A DNA stretch of 64,000 bases from Crotophaga sulcirostris (GCA_013397455.1 VYZB01000121.1:1292219-1356218); one strand, 5' to 3'; counted from the first letter of the stretch, positions 10,634-23,528 are shown. The notes: a model not told the origin generated them from the sequence alone. A program made the numbers and translations.

Positions 10634-13600
10634 ACATGCTTCAGCGTGACATTCTTGATGATTAGGAAGATGGGAGGTTCAAACATTGAGGACAATTATT
10701 GTAGCAGCAGTTAGCAGTTGTCATTGATATTAGTTACACTTGAACTTTAAAAGATAACTTCTATACATCGTTTATATTTAACATTTTCCAAGATGTGCTG
10801 GTATATAGATAGTTAGTTTGCTGCTTTTGCAGCTCCCATGAATATCTTTGCAGCTTTCACTGGTGTAATTCAATTTGCAAGGATATCCATTTTCTCATAA
10901 TCAGCAATTGCACATTGATTTTTCTATTTGTACACATATAGAAGGTCACAGGGTATAACTGTTTAGAGAACTCCATCAATCACACATTATATAATGAGAA
11001 TACACAAAGCTTTGGCTCTATTCTGAAAATTTTTACCATGTGAGCAGCAGTATATGCATAGAATTTATAACAGGAGCTGGGTCTAACACAGTAAATGTAA
11101 ACTTAGGGAAGGCTACATACTAGTGTCCTTCTGTTCTAACTAATGAGGAGTTGCAGTGTACATGGTTAGAAGGAGTCTGTGAAACCAGGAGCTGTCTTGA
11201 AATACACGAGGAGTCAGCACGTCCAGCCCTGCACCAGGGGAGCATACAAGCGCCGTGGTAGAATGTTCCACTGTCAATAACACTAAGCAAGAAAGCAGTT
11301 TAATAATACTTCACAAAGAAGAGGAAGCAGATAATCTCAATATAGTCCAGTGGTTTTTTGTTTTTTTCATTTCTGAGAAAAGCCGCTTGCAACAGAAAGT
11401 GTGCTGTGAGCTGAAGGTGTTTGGTGTTAGCAGAGGGTCAGTAAAACGTGCAGTGGACACTCACGGGCTCTCTGATACGGAAGGTTGGGGACTGGAGATT
11501 TCCTCTAGGGCTTGAGAGACGAGGTCCAGCGTATTTTCAACAGAGCTGCAGTAAATCAGAAGCTGCTGTCTCTCTAGGGAACAAAGGGTTCTGGGTTCTG
11601 GCTAAATTAATGCGACACAATGGTCAGCAATTCCAGGAGGAATAAAGTCAGATAGACAGGTTTCAGACAAGGTGAAAGTTACCTTTTTAATAGAATTAGA
11701 GCTGGCAGTGAGCATGGGTCTTCACTGTTGCATGTCTGTGTAGAATTTGGAGCCTATTCCTCTCTCATTTGAAATCTGATTTCCCTGTAGGAAGAAATGT
11801 CTCTTCAGGGACAAATTAGCTCATGTTATGTCTGCACAGGGAAATGAAATGCACCTCCTCGCTGACAAAGGGTGCTTCTTAACATTTGTGCTACTGAGGT
11901 TTTGTGTGTGAGCTGAGGAACAGTGGACTGACAGATCACTGTTGCCTCCTACCTTTGGCTGCCTTGCCTTTAGATGTCTGGCAATTCCATGCCTCAAGCT
12001 AAAGCAGATGATAATTGAAAAAGTTGCGGGGCTGTGTATATCAGAGATTTACAGCAGTGCAGATGATGCTGTTCCAGTCTGCAGCTTGAGTATAATTCAT
12101 ATTTCTATAACTCAGGTTTCATCTGGAGAATTTATTCTTGTGGGAATGAGAGATAATTTGCATTGACATAAATTTGTTTAGTTGCATGTGTGCCAAACTT
12201 TCTAGCAATTCTCCATTTGCCTTCCTGCTCTGCTTTCTCACCCTTTCAACCACATTACTGTCCTAACCAGCCAATCCACCTATTGGTACCACCTCTGTTT
12301 CCCAGGGAATGGGGTACCTGGACAACATGAATGCCTTACATGACCTTCTTGTCTGAACGCTGGGGTCTGGCCATATTCTGCCTTTTCCTGTCCCACAATT
12401 CAGCCATCAGCATGGCTAGAAAATGCACTATTTTAGTTAGATCTTTGCCGTGCCTCTTACCTAAGCTAAGATCATGGATCGTATCACAGCCTAGGAAAAA
12501 AATCAAAGCAAATCCTACCTATCAGGTAGAGAAAATATGGCATATTTGAGTGTAGCTCCACAACAGTAGAGAAGCGTGGTCTCAGATAAATTTCTATGCA
12601 GTTCCACAGTGGAAGTGTGGTGCCAGCAAGAAAGTTAAAAACAACCAAGCAATCCTATAAGCAGTCATGTCTTATGAACATGTGATCTGTTTCCGTGCAT
12701 CTGTGCCTTCTACATCTTCCTACATCATCATCATCTCTTCTTTCCTTTTCTAAACACTGCCTGAGGAGGAAAAAACATAAGACATAGCTGGTTCTGAACC
12801 ACTTGTGGATTATTTGATTGAAAACTAAATGCAGACTTGAGGCCATCCCACCGGTGGAGGAGGGAGGAGAGGGTGCTCTGGGGAGTCTTTTCACTTTAAC
12901 TTAATTTTCCTGAACTTTGTGGAAAAGTAATTACTTCGGAGTTCTGGTATTGACTGGGTCACCATTGGGCCATTAGATTCAAAAGCTATTGAAGGAGTCA
13001 GACATTTTCATACACACATACAGTGTGATCGTGTATTCTTAGAAAGCAAGGCTAAAAAAAGATTGCCTAAGAAATGACATTTATAGAATGCTATAGATAC
13101 TATTATTTGCTTATGTGGTACGTGTGTGTTTTTAATCATGGGAGGAATTACTTCACTTAATATCTGTAACTGGTACAAAAAATCTTATCAGTCGGTAAAA
13201 TCTTAGTAAGTTACTTTTTATTAACATCCAATTTAGGCTATTCTAATCAACAGAAATCCCCATCTGTGTTTCTTCAGCTTACTAAGAAAATATTGCAGCA
13301 GTGTTGTGTCACATGGAGTGTTTTACAAGTTACCAACTGCTTCGGCTCCAAATTGCTGAAACTCATTGAAAAGTAATTATACTAACACAGACTTTAAGCC
13401 ATCCACAAGGTGCAAGTTAGCATATTTTAGTTGCAAAAAAAAAAAGCATATCAGAGTGGTAGGAACTGCCTGTCTCCATGTCTCTTTCCTAGATGTGTGA
13501 GTATGGGTTCCAGCAACCCAGAAAATCTGCATTCTGTTGACTGACAGCAGTTCATATGAAGGGCCAAGACAGACCCACATCTGGAAGGAGGGTCGTTCTG

Positions 13601-15073
13601 CTCTGTCATGAAACCTGTGCCAACAGAGGGAGAAAGTGGGTCATGGGAACCACTGTCCTCTTAATTTTATTTTTGTTTCTTTGCTTGCATTTTTTGTCAT
13701 GTCTTCCTAGCCTTTGTGGAGAGATGTTTGTTTCTTCTGCCATTCCATTGCATGAATTAGTAAAACACACCTTTCAATGTTAAGAAACCTGTAGAATAAT
13801 GTATTATACCAGTCTCAAAAGAAAAACTACCCTTAAGCCTATGCCTCACTCTAATTATTCTTCTAATTCAAAGGTAGCCCCCAAGATCTGTTCCACATTT
13901 ATATTTCCTTATTTGAAATGAAGAACAGCACATCTGTAACCAAATGTGTTCCTAGGTAGGGTGGTTCCACAGTGTGGTTTTGAAGTATATGGGAAGAGAG
14001 GTAGAAAGGGATGTGCCTCCAATATTTTTAAATAAATCAACACAACAAACAAACAAACCCACAACCCCTAAGAGGTCCTGGGAAGACAGAAGTTATACTA
14101 ACATTCTCCTAAATCTTTATTGCTATGAAAATTTAATTTTGCAGACTAACATCTTTGTGTCCAGGTCTTGAAAAGCACTGATGTTAACTGATGCTCACTG
14201 TTGTATTTAATTTTAAAAACCTAACAGCATAAGAGAAAATGCTAATAGAACTACTGAAAACTTAGAAGAATATAGAAAGTTGACTCAGGAATTCAATATA
14301 TTTCTGAAGTAAGAGATAGATTAGAGCAAAAAGAGAAAGAAATGGACAGAAAGACAGTGAAGGAAAGCATCACAGTAGCCACAGTGCTAGCAGGGATTTA
14401 CAGTGACAAAAAAGGAGCCTTGTGGCCAAGAAAATCAGGCACAAATGCAGCTGAAGAACATACTGAACAGGTACCACCCAAGGCTGGGGGGACAGACGGA
14501 TTCTTTTGAGAATCCTTGGCAGAATGATGGTGGCACTAAATCACAGTTACAATTAAAGCTTTATTTCCTTAACAGAATATTAAGATCGGTATAGCACAGA
14601 ATTTATGATTAGAACGGCATGGAATTTCTACAAGCAGAGTCAATGTGGCACCACTCATAAGCAGCATAATACAGAGTTTATGATAAAACAGGTTTTTTGG
14701 ACAGTGCTCCATGCTGTTCTGCTCCCTGCCCTGTGCCGAGGCCATCACCACTGCGGGGCCAGCCGGGTGCCTGGGACCCTCTGGGTCGGTGAGGAGGGCA
14801 GTAGGAGCCTGGCGCCCAGGAACCTTCAGGGATGGGAAGGAGAAATCTGCTTGGTTTGTCTGCTCGGTGCACAGGACCTTCAGGGCCTCATAATGAGGGG
14901 AAGGAAACAAATAACTGACCGTTCTGTGGAAGAGAATGGCTGCTCATCTCATAAAATGACATCAGTTATGCCACCCACATCACTGCGTGGGGAGAGGGGG
15001 TAACAGTCACTGCAGGGAAATACAATCATTGGTGCTTATGGTCCGTGCAGTCACTTTCCACTATTATCCTGCT
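10634..15073. other. Unique stretch with a possible LTR-like element
   Basis: Mostly AT-rich with no gene recognised; a short ACAA-type run lies at about 14041-14065. The segment 14540-14910 differs. It is GC/CpG-richer at 14700-14870, and its minus strand carries AATAAA (complement at about 14561-14566) downstream of the GC-rich part. It also holds two imperfect direct copies of 'acagaatttatgat' (about 14595 and 14669). That resembles an old LTR or a processed 3' end, but no TG...CA borders or target duplication could be defined. Confidence 0.25.
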
Positions 15074-15440
15074 TAGAATCATAGAATCATTGAATGGTTT
15101 GGGTTGGAAGGGGCATTAAAGCCCATCCAGTCCCACCCCCTGCCATGGGCAGGGACACCTCCCACTGGATCAGGGGGCTCCAAGCCCCATCCAGCCTGGC
15201 CTTCAACACCTCCAGGGACAGGGCAGCCACAGCTTCCCTGGGCAACCTGGGCCAGGGCCTCACCTTACTCACAGTAAAAAATTTCTTCCCAAGATCTAAT
15301 CTAAATGCCCCTTCTTTCACCTTAAAACCATTCCCCCTCATCCTATCCCTGCACATCCTGATCTGGAGCCCCTCCCTGGCTTTCCTGTCGCTCCCCCATT
15401 GTGTACTAGAAGGCTGTTAGAAGGTCTCTGCTTCAGTCAC
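15074..15440 (-). mobile_element. CR1 LINE 3' fragment (ATTCTATG-tailed)
   Basis: Begins with the tail complement 'agaatcatagaatcatt', then 'ggtttgggttggaaggggc', 'ccctgccatgggcagggacacctcccactggatcagggggctcc', 'gggcaacctgggccagggcctc' and 'cattccccctcatcctatccctgca'. The same subfamily occurs at 29539, 37847, 59379 and (plus strand) 18008, 22306 and 47325. The minus-strand frame 15087-15356 is the remains of the ORF2 C-terminus. Confidence 0.95.
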
Positions 15441-18007
15441 AGCAGCCTGTAAGGCATGCTAGCTCTGCAGAAACACTTCATAAGGAATAAATGCCATAAA
15501 TGCCCATCACACTGTAACTGAAAATGTATGAAACAGCACACTCATTTTTAAAAGCAGGTGCACAGACATGCCCCTGGCAGGCTGAGAGAGAACTGCCACA
15601 TAAACCATCTTCTCAGCTCTGCAAGGTTTTCTCCTTTGCATTCTTGGATGTTGTGAGGGACTGAGAGTGTGCTTGTGATTCAAGACAGACATTGCTCACC
15701 ACCTCCAGACTCCTGATTACACTTACTGTTTGTTTACCCATCAGTTTCCCAAGACCATACCCCTCTATCATCCTGCATCCTCTTTTGTGACAGTTAATTC
15801 TTTTCTGATCTGATAAGAGCCTTCAACAGCTGTACTGCTAGAGGACAGGCAAAGTCACCTGCAATAGTGGAAGGATGCCAACGCCATTAATTTTCAAAAT
15901 TTTCTCTAACAAGCCAGTCTTTTTACATTGCACGGAACAGGTGTGAACTCCTGTAAATTTCAGATAGCATTTTTTTTAGATTAACCTCCAATAATGTTAA
16001 CTGGACTTGTAAGAGTGATCAGATTTCAGAGCACTTTGAAGAGATGCACCTTAGTAGAGATGAACTCCTGTGTAAAGTCCTAAAGGAACTCCTACTATAT
16101 ATGAGCTCTATATAAAAATACTTTAGTATATATGAGGATCTGGGTAGATTGTAAATAGAAAGCAGGTTCTGTTAGTCGCATGAAAGTGACTGGAGGACTC
16201 TACATTTGCAAAATACTGTTGACAAGTGGAAGTTATTAGAGGCCTCACAAAAGAAAACTACCTCTTTAGTGGCTGCACACAGCTCTGCCACAACAGTTGC
16301 AGAAGCAGATGTGTCCATTTCAAATTGCTTGGTACCTGTGGGGTAGCAGCACTGATAAGGGACTGAATGCTAATAGTTTTGAATCTGTAAATGACACACC
16401 CTGGCTTCTTGTCTGACGTGGGCTAAAATCTATGCAGATCTTCAGGAAGATGCTTCTTATAAGGTTTTTAGAATTTTACATGCAGTTACAGTACAAATAG
16501 ACTGGCTAGATTGTGCTAGATATTCCCACACATTTAGAAGAACCAGTCATCATGAGATATCCACTCATGACATTTATGGGCTCTTCAGGGGAAAAACCCT
16601 GCATGTGGAAGCAATGATTCTTCACAGCTGTTTGCTTGGACTGGGCCAGCTAGGATTAAAACTAACATCAATACTCAGATTGTCAAATACTCCTCCGAGC
16701 GTAGTAAGAACATCAGCTGAAGAAGGAATTGGGAGGGGGGGGAAGAAAGAAGGAAAAAATTGTTGATGTTTTTACTGCATAGAAATACTAAAAAGTTTTG
16801 CTTCAGTTCATAGTGCCATTGTCTCTAATAATATTTCTGATATGAATGTGTAATCTTTCTCTAATTGTCAGATTGAAAAATATACAAGTAGAATAATTTT
16901 ACTCAGCTCGTAATGCAGTTGCATGGAGTATTGAGATTTGTTCACACTGGATGATGTGGCATAGTTCTGAATAAGTAGGCAGAAGTCACACAGTTACTTA
17001 AAAAACAGTGCAGTGCTTCATGTTTGCACACAATGGGTTCAATAAAGCTCTTTCAGTGTGCAAAGGAACAAATTCAAATAACGTGCAGACCACCAGCCTC
17101 AACTGTTTCTCCAAGTTCTGAGAAGTACAGAAAACATGTACAAAAAACAGTCTTCAGCTATTCTCCTGAGTCACAGATAATCCCACATAACTCACACTGC
17201 AACAGGAGAAGCAATTGCTGTCAAAGAACTATAGTGCAGTTCTTAGAGTTCAAATATTTAGTTCCTCAAATTTAGAATTTAGTCTATAAGTTACTTAATG
17301 ATCGAAAGACACTTGCAATACCATATATAATATTTCTTAGATGTTAATATGCAGAAAACTGGAATATGTGAATTTTAAACAAGAACTAATACAAAATTAT
17401 ATGAGCACAATCACTTTTTAAAAGCTACTTACTTAAAAATCAATAAAGAGTATACCATGTAGCCTTACCCAGTTCTGTCAGCTTGAAATGTCACCACATT
17501 TTGTATACCTGCCATTCATTGTCAAAGATAAAAGATAAAATTCATGGTAACATATAAAAAACCTCATATGCAATAATGCTAAATCAGCTATGAGGAAACA
17601 GCTCACGCCAATCATATACTTTATGTGTGGTTAAACTGTAAGTTCTTCCATTTAAACAAGTTTCTAGACTGTGTCATCATTTTTAAGATGTAAATTTTTT
17701 TACCTATTCTAAGCGATCTTTCAAAAAATCTATTTCTAGGACTCCACTCGTAGAAATGGAAGATGAGGGTGGCTGCCTAAAGGAAACAGGTGGGATGTGT
17801 CATTCCTTAACATCTATTTAGATAAGGAACGGAGTCTGCTAACCGTGTTCCAGTACAGACCTGTTCAACTTAAAAGAGTCAAAGTGTCCACAACACAGTG
17901 GAACACCAGATTTAAGCAAAATGGCCAGTACTTACCCATTTTAAAAGCTTCTGGGAGCACTTTCTCATCTTTATGCTCTGCAGCCGAGGATGGGTCCTGG
18001 ATTTGAC
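15441..18007. other. Unique AT-rich stretch; one weak minus-strand exon candidate
   Basis: No repeat family seen apart from a G8/purine run at about 16734-16760. On the minus strand, 17936-17996 is open and ends in a good donor (complement acttac at 17930-17935). Its would-be acceptor, next to the CR1 at 18008, lacks a polypyrimidine tract. If the segment was ever an exon, the CR1 insertion may have damaged its acceptor. Otherwise nothing is seen. Confidence 0.3.
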
Positions 18008-18126
18008 TGGGGGCTTTGAGGAATCTTATCCAGTGGAAGGTGTCCCTGCCCATGGCAGGGGGTTGGAATGGAGTGGTCTTTAGGGTCCCTTCAAAACCAA
18101 AACCATTCTATGATTCTGTGATTCAG
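18008..18126 (+). mobile_element. CR1 LINE, short 3' end
   Basis: Contains 'ccagtggaaggtgtccctgcccatggcagggggttgg', 'tagggtcccttcaaaaccaaaaccattctatgattctgtgattc', the 3' 120 bp of the ATTCTATG-tailed subfamily. Severely 5'-truncated. Confidence 0.92.
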
Positions 18127-18695
18127 AGAAGACTGGATAAATTGCTTGAAATCTGAATGCTACTGTTAGTGAAAAAAAAGCGCGACTTTCTAGATCTTGG
18201 CTGTCAAAATATTTTTGGAAGTTGAAACTTAATTATAATTTTATTAAAGAAACAGTATTTTATGTTTAATTGATGTGAAAAGTGGGGATATTTTTTTAAA
18301 TGAATAAGTGTTGTTGAAATTATTTAATATTTATTAACAGACACATGAAATGTATTTTTAGGCACGCTTACTCAGGGAAAATCACTGTGCAGCGAAGGAA
18401 GAGAAACACTCTGTATAAGTTTCTCTTCAGATCTTGGCTAAACTAGGAGTGGGTTTCAATGTAACTGCCCAGTTGGCTGCAGAGTATTTGCACTTTTTAC
18501 TAGAGGGAAGCTCTGCTGACGAAACCAGCCTCCCATGCAAAGTACAGGTGCCACATAGAGAAATCTGAGTTAGTTCTTCTGTTGTGGGGTGCAGCTCAGC
18601 ACCATCCAAAAATGCAACCTGAAATCTTGGTGTTTAGTTAGTTTAATCCTACCTCTGTACCAGAATGCATAAGCTTTCCAAGAGACGGTCAGGAA

Positions 18696-18990
18696 CAAGG
18701 TGACCAGTGACAGAACTAGAGGGCATAGACTTAAGCGTCGTCAGGGGAAGTTTAGACTTGATGTTAGGAAAAAGTTCTTCCCTGAAAGGGTGATTGGCCA
18801 CTGGAATGCGCTGCCCAGGGAGGTGGTGGAGTCACTGAGCCTGGAGGTGTTTAAGGGAAGACTGGATGAGGCACTCAGTGCCATGGTTTAGATGATGGGA
18901 TGGTGTTAGTGTTGGGTTATAGGTTGGACTTGATGATCTCAGAGGTCCTTTCCAACCTTGTGAAAAAAACAAACAAACGAAAAAAAAACC
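18696..18990 (+). mobile_element. CR1 LINE 3' end with an A-rich tail instead of the octamer tail
   Basis: From 'acaaggtgaccagtgacagaac' to 'ttccaaccttgtga' (about 18962) it is close to the copies at 56629 and 3027. It includes an open 63-codon piece of the ORF2 C-terminus (18700-18891), with '[20 protein letters not shown]'. The usual GATACTGT repeats are absent. The element continues directly into about 27 bp of A-rich (CAAA)-like sequence ending near 18990. See the findings. Confidence 0.93.
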
Positions 18991-20038
18991 ACCAGATGAG
19001 GCCTGTGAAGCTTTCTCGTTTAGAAGGTGGGCTGGCTTATTCTAAAAAATGGCAGAGACCTGTGTAAAGGTATTTGGTTTAAGGTTTTTTCTTTCTGCTG
19101 ACCTGACATTTGTCTGACAGAACCTTATCCCACACTGTCCTTCTATACTATTAGAGGAAACTATCACTGAAGCTACTCTATTAGCTCATTCCTTTATCTG
19201 GGAATGCTGTTAAATCCGCTTTGTAATTCTCAGTTAAAAATCAAAGCCTCAGTGATGTTATACATAGCTTTCATTTATCAGTTATGCCACTGAACAAAAG
19301 CACTATTTTTCATTGAAAACTTCAGTAATCTACTTTTTCGTTATGCTTATGTTGTCCAAAGGGTTGGATCAGTTACTCAGTGTGCAATAAACCAATAACT
19401 ACACCATCAAGTGAGACCTTGTTTTATTCAGCTTTGTGCAAATCCTGGGTGCTTGGAGATTTTCCTGAAATCAAGCGCACCTTAAGGGCTTTGTTGCCTT
19501 AAGACACAGAAGTTACACAAAGCCATGCACCTCAAGCATGTAATCACATATTTACTTGGAAATATAATAAGTATTAAGTCATTCCTTGTACCTTCTGCAC
19601 GTGCTCCAAGGTGTTGTCTAGGGGTTGTCACACCAAAAATTACCCGCCAAGTTCATCTGTCAGTCAACTCCTCCCAGTCTCCTCCCAATCTCCTCCCAGA
19701 TTTTGGCTCAGCATTTCTAAAGCACTGGCTTGGAACGTCTTAGTTTATTTAAGTTCCCGGTTCCCCATTCGAAAGCCATGCTGATAAATAGCATTATTAT
19801 TTCCAAAAGCCTAGTTGCCTTACAGCTGAACAAACTTTAACTAGAAGTACACACTCCCGTCCCACAAAAATTCCAAAAGATAATAATTAACTGTGACCCA
19901 TCTTGTGTAAGTCTCCTGTCTGATGATCTTAAGATATTTTAAGATACTTAAAATATCATGGGCTTTTACCAACACTTATCTCTCAGAAGAATGCCACTCT
20001 GTCTTGCTGATGAAAGAATTAGTGTTCTTTGCATGCAG

Positions 20039-20096
20039 GGCATGGTTTTCTTTCCGACTTATGCTCAGATGTGGTGTTATTCACACTGTTTTAAAG
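20039..20096 (+). CDS. Candidate small internal exon
   Basis: A 58-bp segment follows an acceptor-like 'gttctttgcatgcag' and ends at a donor-like AAG|GTAACT. Two frames are open. The one entering with one leftover base gives a hydrophobic/basic peptide containing 'WFSFRLMLRCGVIHTVLK'. It enters in the phase left by 6609-6771 and leaves in the phase needed by 24949-25107. It is short enough that chance is a serious alternative. No family recognised. Confidence 0.18.
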
Positions 20097-20483
20097 GTAA
20101 CTGTGAAGGTTTTGTATTTCAAGGTAAAAGACTTATACTCTTCAATGTGTTTATACCTCGTATTTATTGTAGTACTGGATTATTGTCATTATTTTTTGTT
20201 CCATTTGTTCAATAAGACCTTGTACTATAGACAAAGGAGACTTTGTTCAGACACATCCTTCTTAAAGTAACTGTTTGGTTGCTAATCAAACCAGATAGTG
20301 ATTTTCTTTCCACTCTTTGTGTTTAATGGATTTGGTTTGGTCTATCTTGTTTCTCTTTAAAGGAAAATCAAAAAAAGGAAGGGAAAATAAGTGTCCTCTC
20401 TTCCCTGTTAAAGGTCTTTATGACGTGGATAACATTTATTTTCCTAAGTATGTGTCTTAACCTTGAATTTTATTTTACAATAT

Positions 20484-20682
20484 CAGATTGAAATATGAGT
20501 TCCTTCACAGAAGAGCAAAACTAGCCATTCAGAGAGTGAACTATACCCAGCTATTAACAAACACAAAAGAAAACCTCATGCTTCCAGGGGCAAGCAGAGA
20601 ACCCACTTCTCTGGCTATTTTGAGAGATGAAGCTGAAAGAGAAAAAGCTGACAAGGAAATAAAGAACGAACAAGTGCTGTAG
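20484..20682 (+). CDS. Candidate terminal coding exon, unrecognised
   Basis: A plausible acceptor (TTTTATTTTACAATATCAG, ending 20484) precedes a 64-codon frame running to a TAG at about 20680-20682. The peptide is hydrophilic and helix-prone, with a charged end (motif 'RDEAEREKADKEIKNEQ') like the coiled-coil tail of a cytoplasmic or ciliary protein. I do not recognise it. The compositional bias makes it one of the more coding-like pieces here. No downstream gene structure was found. Confidence 0.3.
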
Positions 20683-21143
20683 CATTTAAGGAGGTTGTGT
20701 TTTTCCTCTTTTTCAAGAGCAATTCCTTGTGTTCTGAGCTATGTGTCTATAGTTGTTCCTTGAAAACATTCCCTTGCTCAAAATTTTTCCAGCAGGTTTT
20801 GCAAGTTGGACCAAAGTACTCCAATGTAATTTCTATATGTAAATTCCCAGAAGGGGCAAAGAGGAAACTGTATGATGTCATTTAATAACCCACCTCATAA
20901 TATATATGCAGAAAAAAACCCAACATTTTGGAGGCATTGCTCTTAATTCTGCCATTTTATGGCTCTTGAGTGCTTACTTTAACAACCTTACTGTCCTCTT
21001 GCTCTGTTTTTTCATATGAGGTACAAAGATATTAATAGTAGCCATTAATTTTTGGTGGTTTTTCATCTACATCACTGTGCAAATATCTCATTCATAATCC
21101 TTTATTAATACATCCAGAGTGCTTGGGTCCTTTATTATGTTCA

Positions 21144-21990
21144 TTCATTGAATCACTAAATGGTTGAGACAAGCTGGGACCTCTGGAGGTCGTCTTGGCC
21201 AGCGTCCTGCAGGGCCAAACCCAGTTGCCAAGGACCATGTCCAGACAACTTTTGAATATTTCTGAGGGTGGAATCTCCACAACCTCCCTGGGCAACCTGT
21301 GCCAGTGCTCAGTCACCCTCGCAGTGAAAAAGTGTTCCTGTTTGTGCCCATTGCCTCTGGCCCTGTCACTGAGCGCTGCTGAAAGGAGCCTGGCTCCATC
21401 CTCTGTGCATCCTCCCTCTAGGACACACAGATATCTGCCCCCCACCCCCACACCTTCTCTTCTCCAGGCTGAACTGTTCAGTTCTCAGGCTTTCCTTAGG
21501 TGAGATGCTCCAGCCCCTCAGTCATCCTAGTGGTCCTTTGCTGGACTTTCCAGTACATCCATGTCCCTCTTGTATTTAAGAGCTCAGAACTGGACACAGG
21601 ACTCCAGGTGTGGCTTCACTCCTCCTGACACAGGATGTTGCTGGCCTGCTTTGCTGCAAGAGCACATTCCTGGCTGATGTTCAAGTCCACCAGGACCCCA
21701 AGGTCCTCTACTGCAGAGCTGCTTTCCAGCTGAGTGGCTCCCAGCATATACAGATATCTGGGATCGCTATTTTCAGGTGCGGGATTTTGCACTTTTTGAA
21801 CCTTATGCTTTTCCTGTCAGCCTGTTTCTCCAGCCTGTTGAGGTGCCTTGTGGATGGCAGAACAACCATCTGGCATGTCAACGACTCCTGCCAATATCAC
21901 CCACTCCTCCCAGTTTGGTATCATTAATAAACTGAGGGTGCGCTCTGCCGCACCATCCAGATCACTTACAAAGATGTTGACTCCATTGAT
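21144..21990 (-). mobile_element. Long old CR1 LINE (about 850 bp, 3' half)
   Basis: Minus-strand CR1 of an older lineage. It reads 'gggacctctggaggtcgtcttgg', 'ctccacaacctccctgggcaacctgtgcc', 'gccctgtcactgagcgctgctgaaaggagcc', 'ggctgaactgttcagttctcaggc', 'ggacacaggactccaggtgtgg', 'tggctgatgttcaagtccaccaggaccccaaggtc', and 'cagtttggtatcattaataaactgagggtgc', the complement of the region just after the RT active-site block. It fades out before 22000. Frameshifts and stops throughout; no intact ORF. Confidence 0.93.
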
Positions 21991-22305
21991 GTGTCTTGAG
22001 AGCGGACAAACACTGAATTAAAGAGTTACTACCTGTTTTTATAAAAAGTCAGATATAAAAATACAATCTCACATCACCACCTCAACTTTGAGGCTAAAGC
22101 AAGATATTTGTATGATAAAAAATCCTATAATAATGCTAGCTTACTGTGGTGTTCCTTCAGAGTCCTGTGCATCTATAAATCACGGGGCATTAGTGCATGA
22201 CTTTCCTTCTCCAAATCTATGTGCAAGAGAAATCAGCAAGTCCTCCATCTGTAGCAAAGCTATGAACTCTAACACTTGAAAGCCACAAGGCTAGAGATTT
22301 CAGTA

Positions 22306-22727
22306 AAGAAGGCTGAGAGAGCTGGGGGTGTTCAGCCTGGAGAAGAAGAGGCTCTGGGGAGACTTCATAGCAGCCTCCCAGTACTGAAAGGGGCTTCAGG
22401 AAAGCTGGGGAGGGCATCTTGATCAGGGAGTGCAGGGATAGGACAAAGAGTAATGGTTTTAAACTACAGGAGGAGAGAGTTAGACTAGATGTAATGAAGA
22501 AAATTTTAACGCCACAGGTGATGAAACACAGGCCCAGGTTGCCCAGGGAGGCAGTGGAGGCCCCATCCCTGGAAACATTTAAGGTCAGGTTGGAGGGGGC
22601 TCTGAGCAGGCTGATCGAGTTAAAGATGCCCTTCCTCTTGCAGGGGGGCCAGGCTAGATGGCCTGTCAAGGTTCCTTGCAACCCAAAGCATCCTATGATT
22701 CTATATCTATGATCCTGATTCTATTTA
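22306..22727 (+). mobile_element. CR1 LINE 3' fragment
   Basis: Runs 'gagctgggggtgttcagcctggagaagaagaggctctgggg' to 'ttgcaacccaaagcatcctatgattctatatctatgatcc'. A 97-codon remnant of the ORF2 C-terminal frame is open at 22419-22712. ATTCTATG-tailed subfamily, 5'-truncated. Confidence 0.95.
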
Positions 22728-23475
22728 GATATGTGAATAGTTAGAGGGAAGAGTCATCTCTCATCGTAACAGCCTCTCACTTCTTTAGAGTCACAGCTTT
22801 CTCACTTTAAGGCCTAATCCCAGACTAAGAAGGGAAGACATAACTTTTTGTTGCAGGAGAACTAAGATTAGGGTTAAATTTCAGATTGGGAGGGTTTGGG
22901 TAGAAATGAGAAAGGCACATCCTCAGTTGTGTCAAATTCCTGGCTGATGCAGCTGCTGAGGGCTAACAGAGGCCCTAAGTGCTGGACAACCAAAGTGGTT
23001 ATCAGTGTGTCTCGACTTCTGTTGGATGCAACGCTCCATGTCTACTGTCAGTGTGCATCTCACTTCCCTTCTCATTCTTGGGCAGCTCTGTCTTCTGTCC
23101 ATTGCCAAAAGGAAATATTGGAAACCAGATTATGCCCACATGACGGAAGATCGGGCCTGTTCTCCTACCCCGGTGAAGGCAATTTTGAGAAATGCATAAA
23201 GTATCACAGTATCACAGTACTTTGTGCACTTTTGTTTTGGCAATAACAGGTGACTTCAGTAGAGCCCTAAGTGCAAATATAGTGAAGCATCATGTGACTG
23301 CTGATATCCTTTCCCCCATACTGAAATAACCACTTCCTTTTGAAAAGTAATTCAGAATATCTGAGTCATTAAGGGTCTGTCTCAGAATGAGTTTTCCATC
23401 ATGTTGCTGTTTTTGTGGTTTGCTTACCATGTGAGTTTTCTACACCAGTCTTTTTTTTTCTCTTTTCTGTTTCAG

Positions 23476-23528
23476 ATTCAGGCCATTGCCATCTCTAAGG
23501 GGGGGGAGGCGGAATCGGAAGCAAAAAG
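23476..23528 (+). CDS. Candidate micro-exon pair, first member
   Basis: A strong acceptor (long T/C tract ending TTTCTGTTTCAG at 23475) precedes 53 bp ending AAAAG|GTGATA. Two of three frames are open. One reads IQAIAISKGGEAESEAK and leaves AG. Joined to the segment at 26434-26471, the frame continues in a Ser/Arg/Lys-rich stretch. The run of eight Gs could also be a splicing enhancer or simply a purine run. Weak evidence, no family. Confidence 0.2.

Larger units (their letters stand above)
18963..21143. other. Unique stretch with exon-like segments
   Basis: Holds a short tandem 'ctcctccca' repeat (about 19668-19700) and two exon-like segments annotated separately (20039-20096 and 20484-20682). 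The remainder is AT-rich with nothing recognised. Confidence 0.4.

Noticed and set aside
14605..15003. 132-codon plus-strand ORF and its 113-codon antisense partner
   Set aside because: Openness follows the GC-rich block. Both strands are open and neither peptide looks like a domain.
17936..17996. Minus-strand exon candidate with a good donor
   Set aside because: The acceptor side lacks a polypyrimidine tract and abuts CR1 sequence, so the evidence is too weak to list as a CDS.
23195..23220. 'tatcacagtatcacag' resembling a CR1 tail
   Set aside because: Only the tail octamers are present, with no adjoining CR1 3' sequence; too short to call an element.
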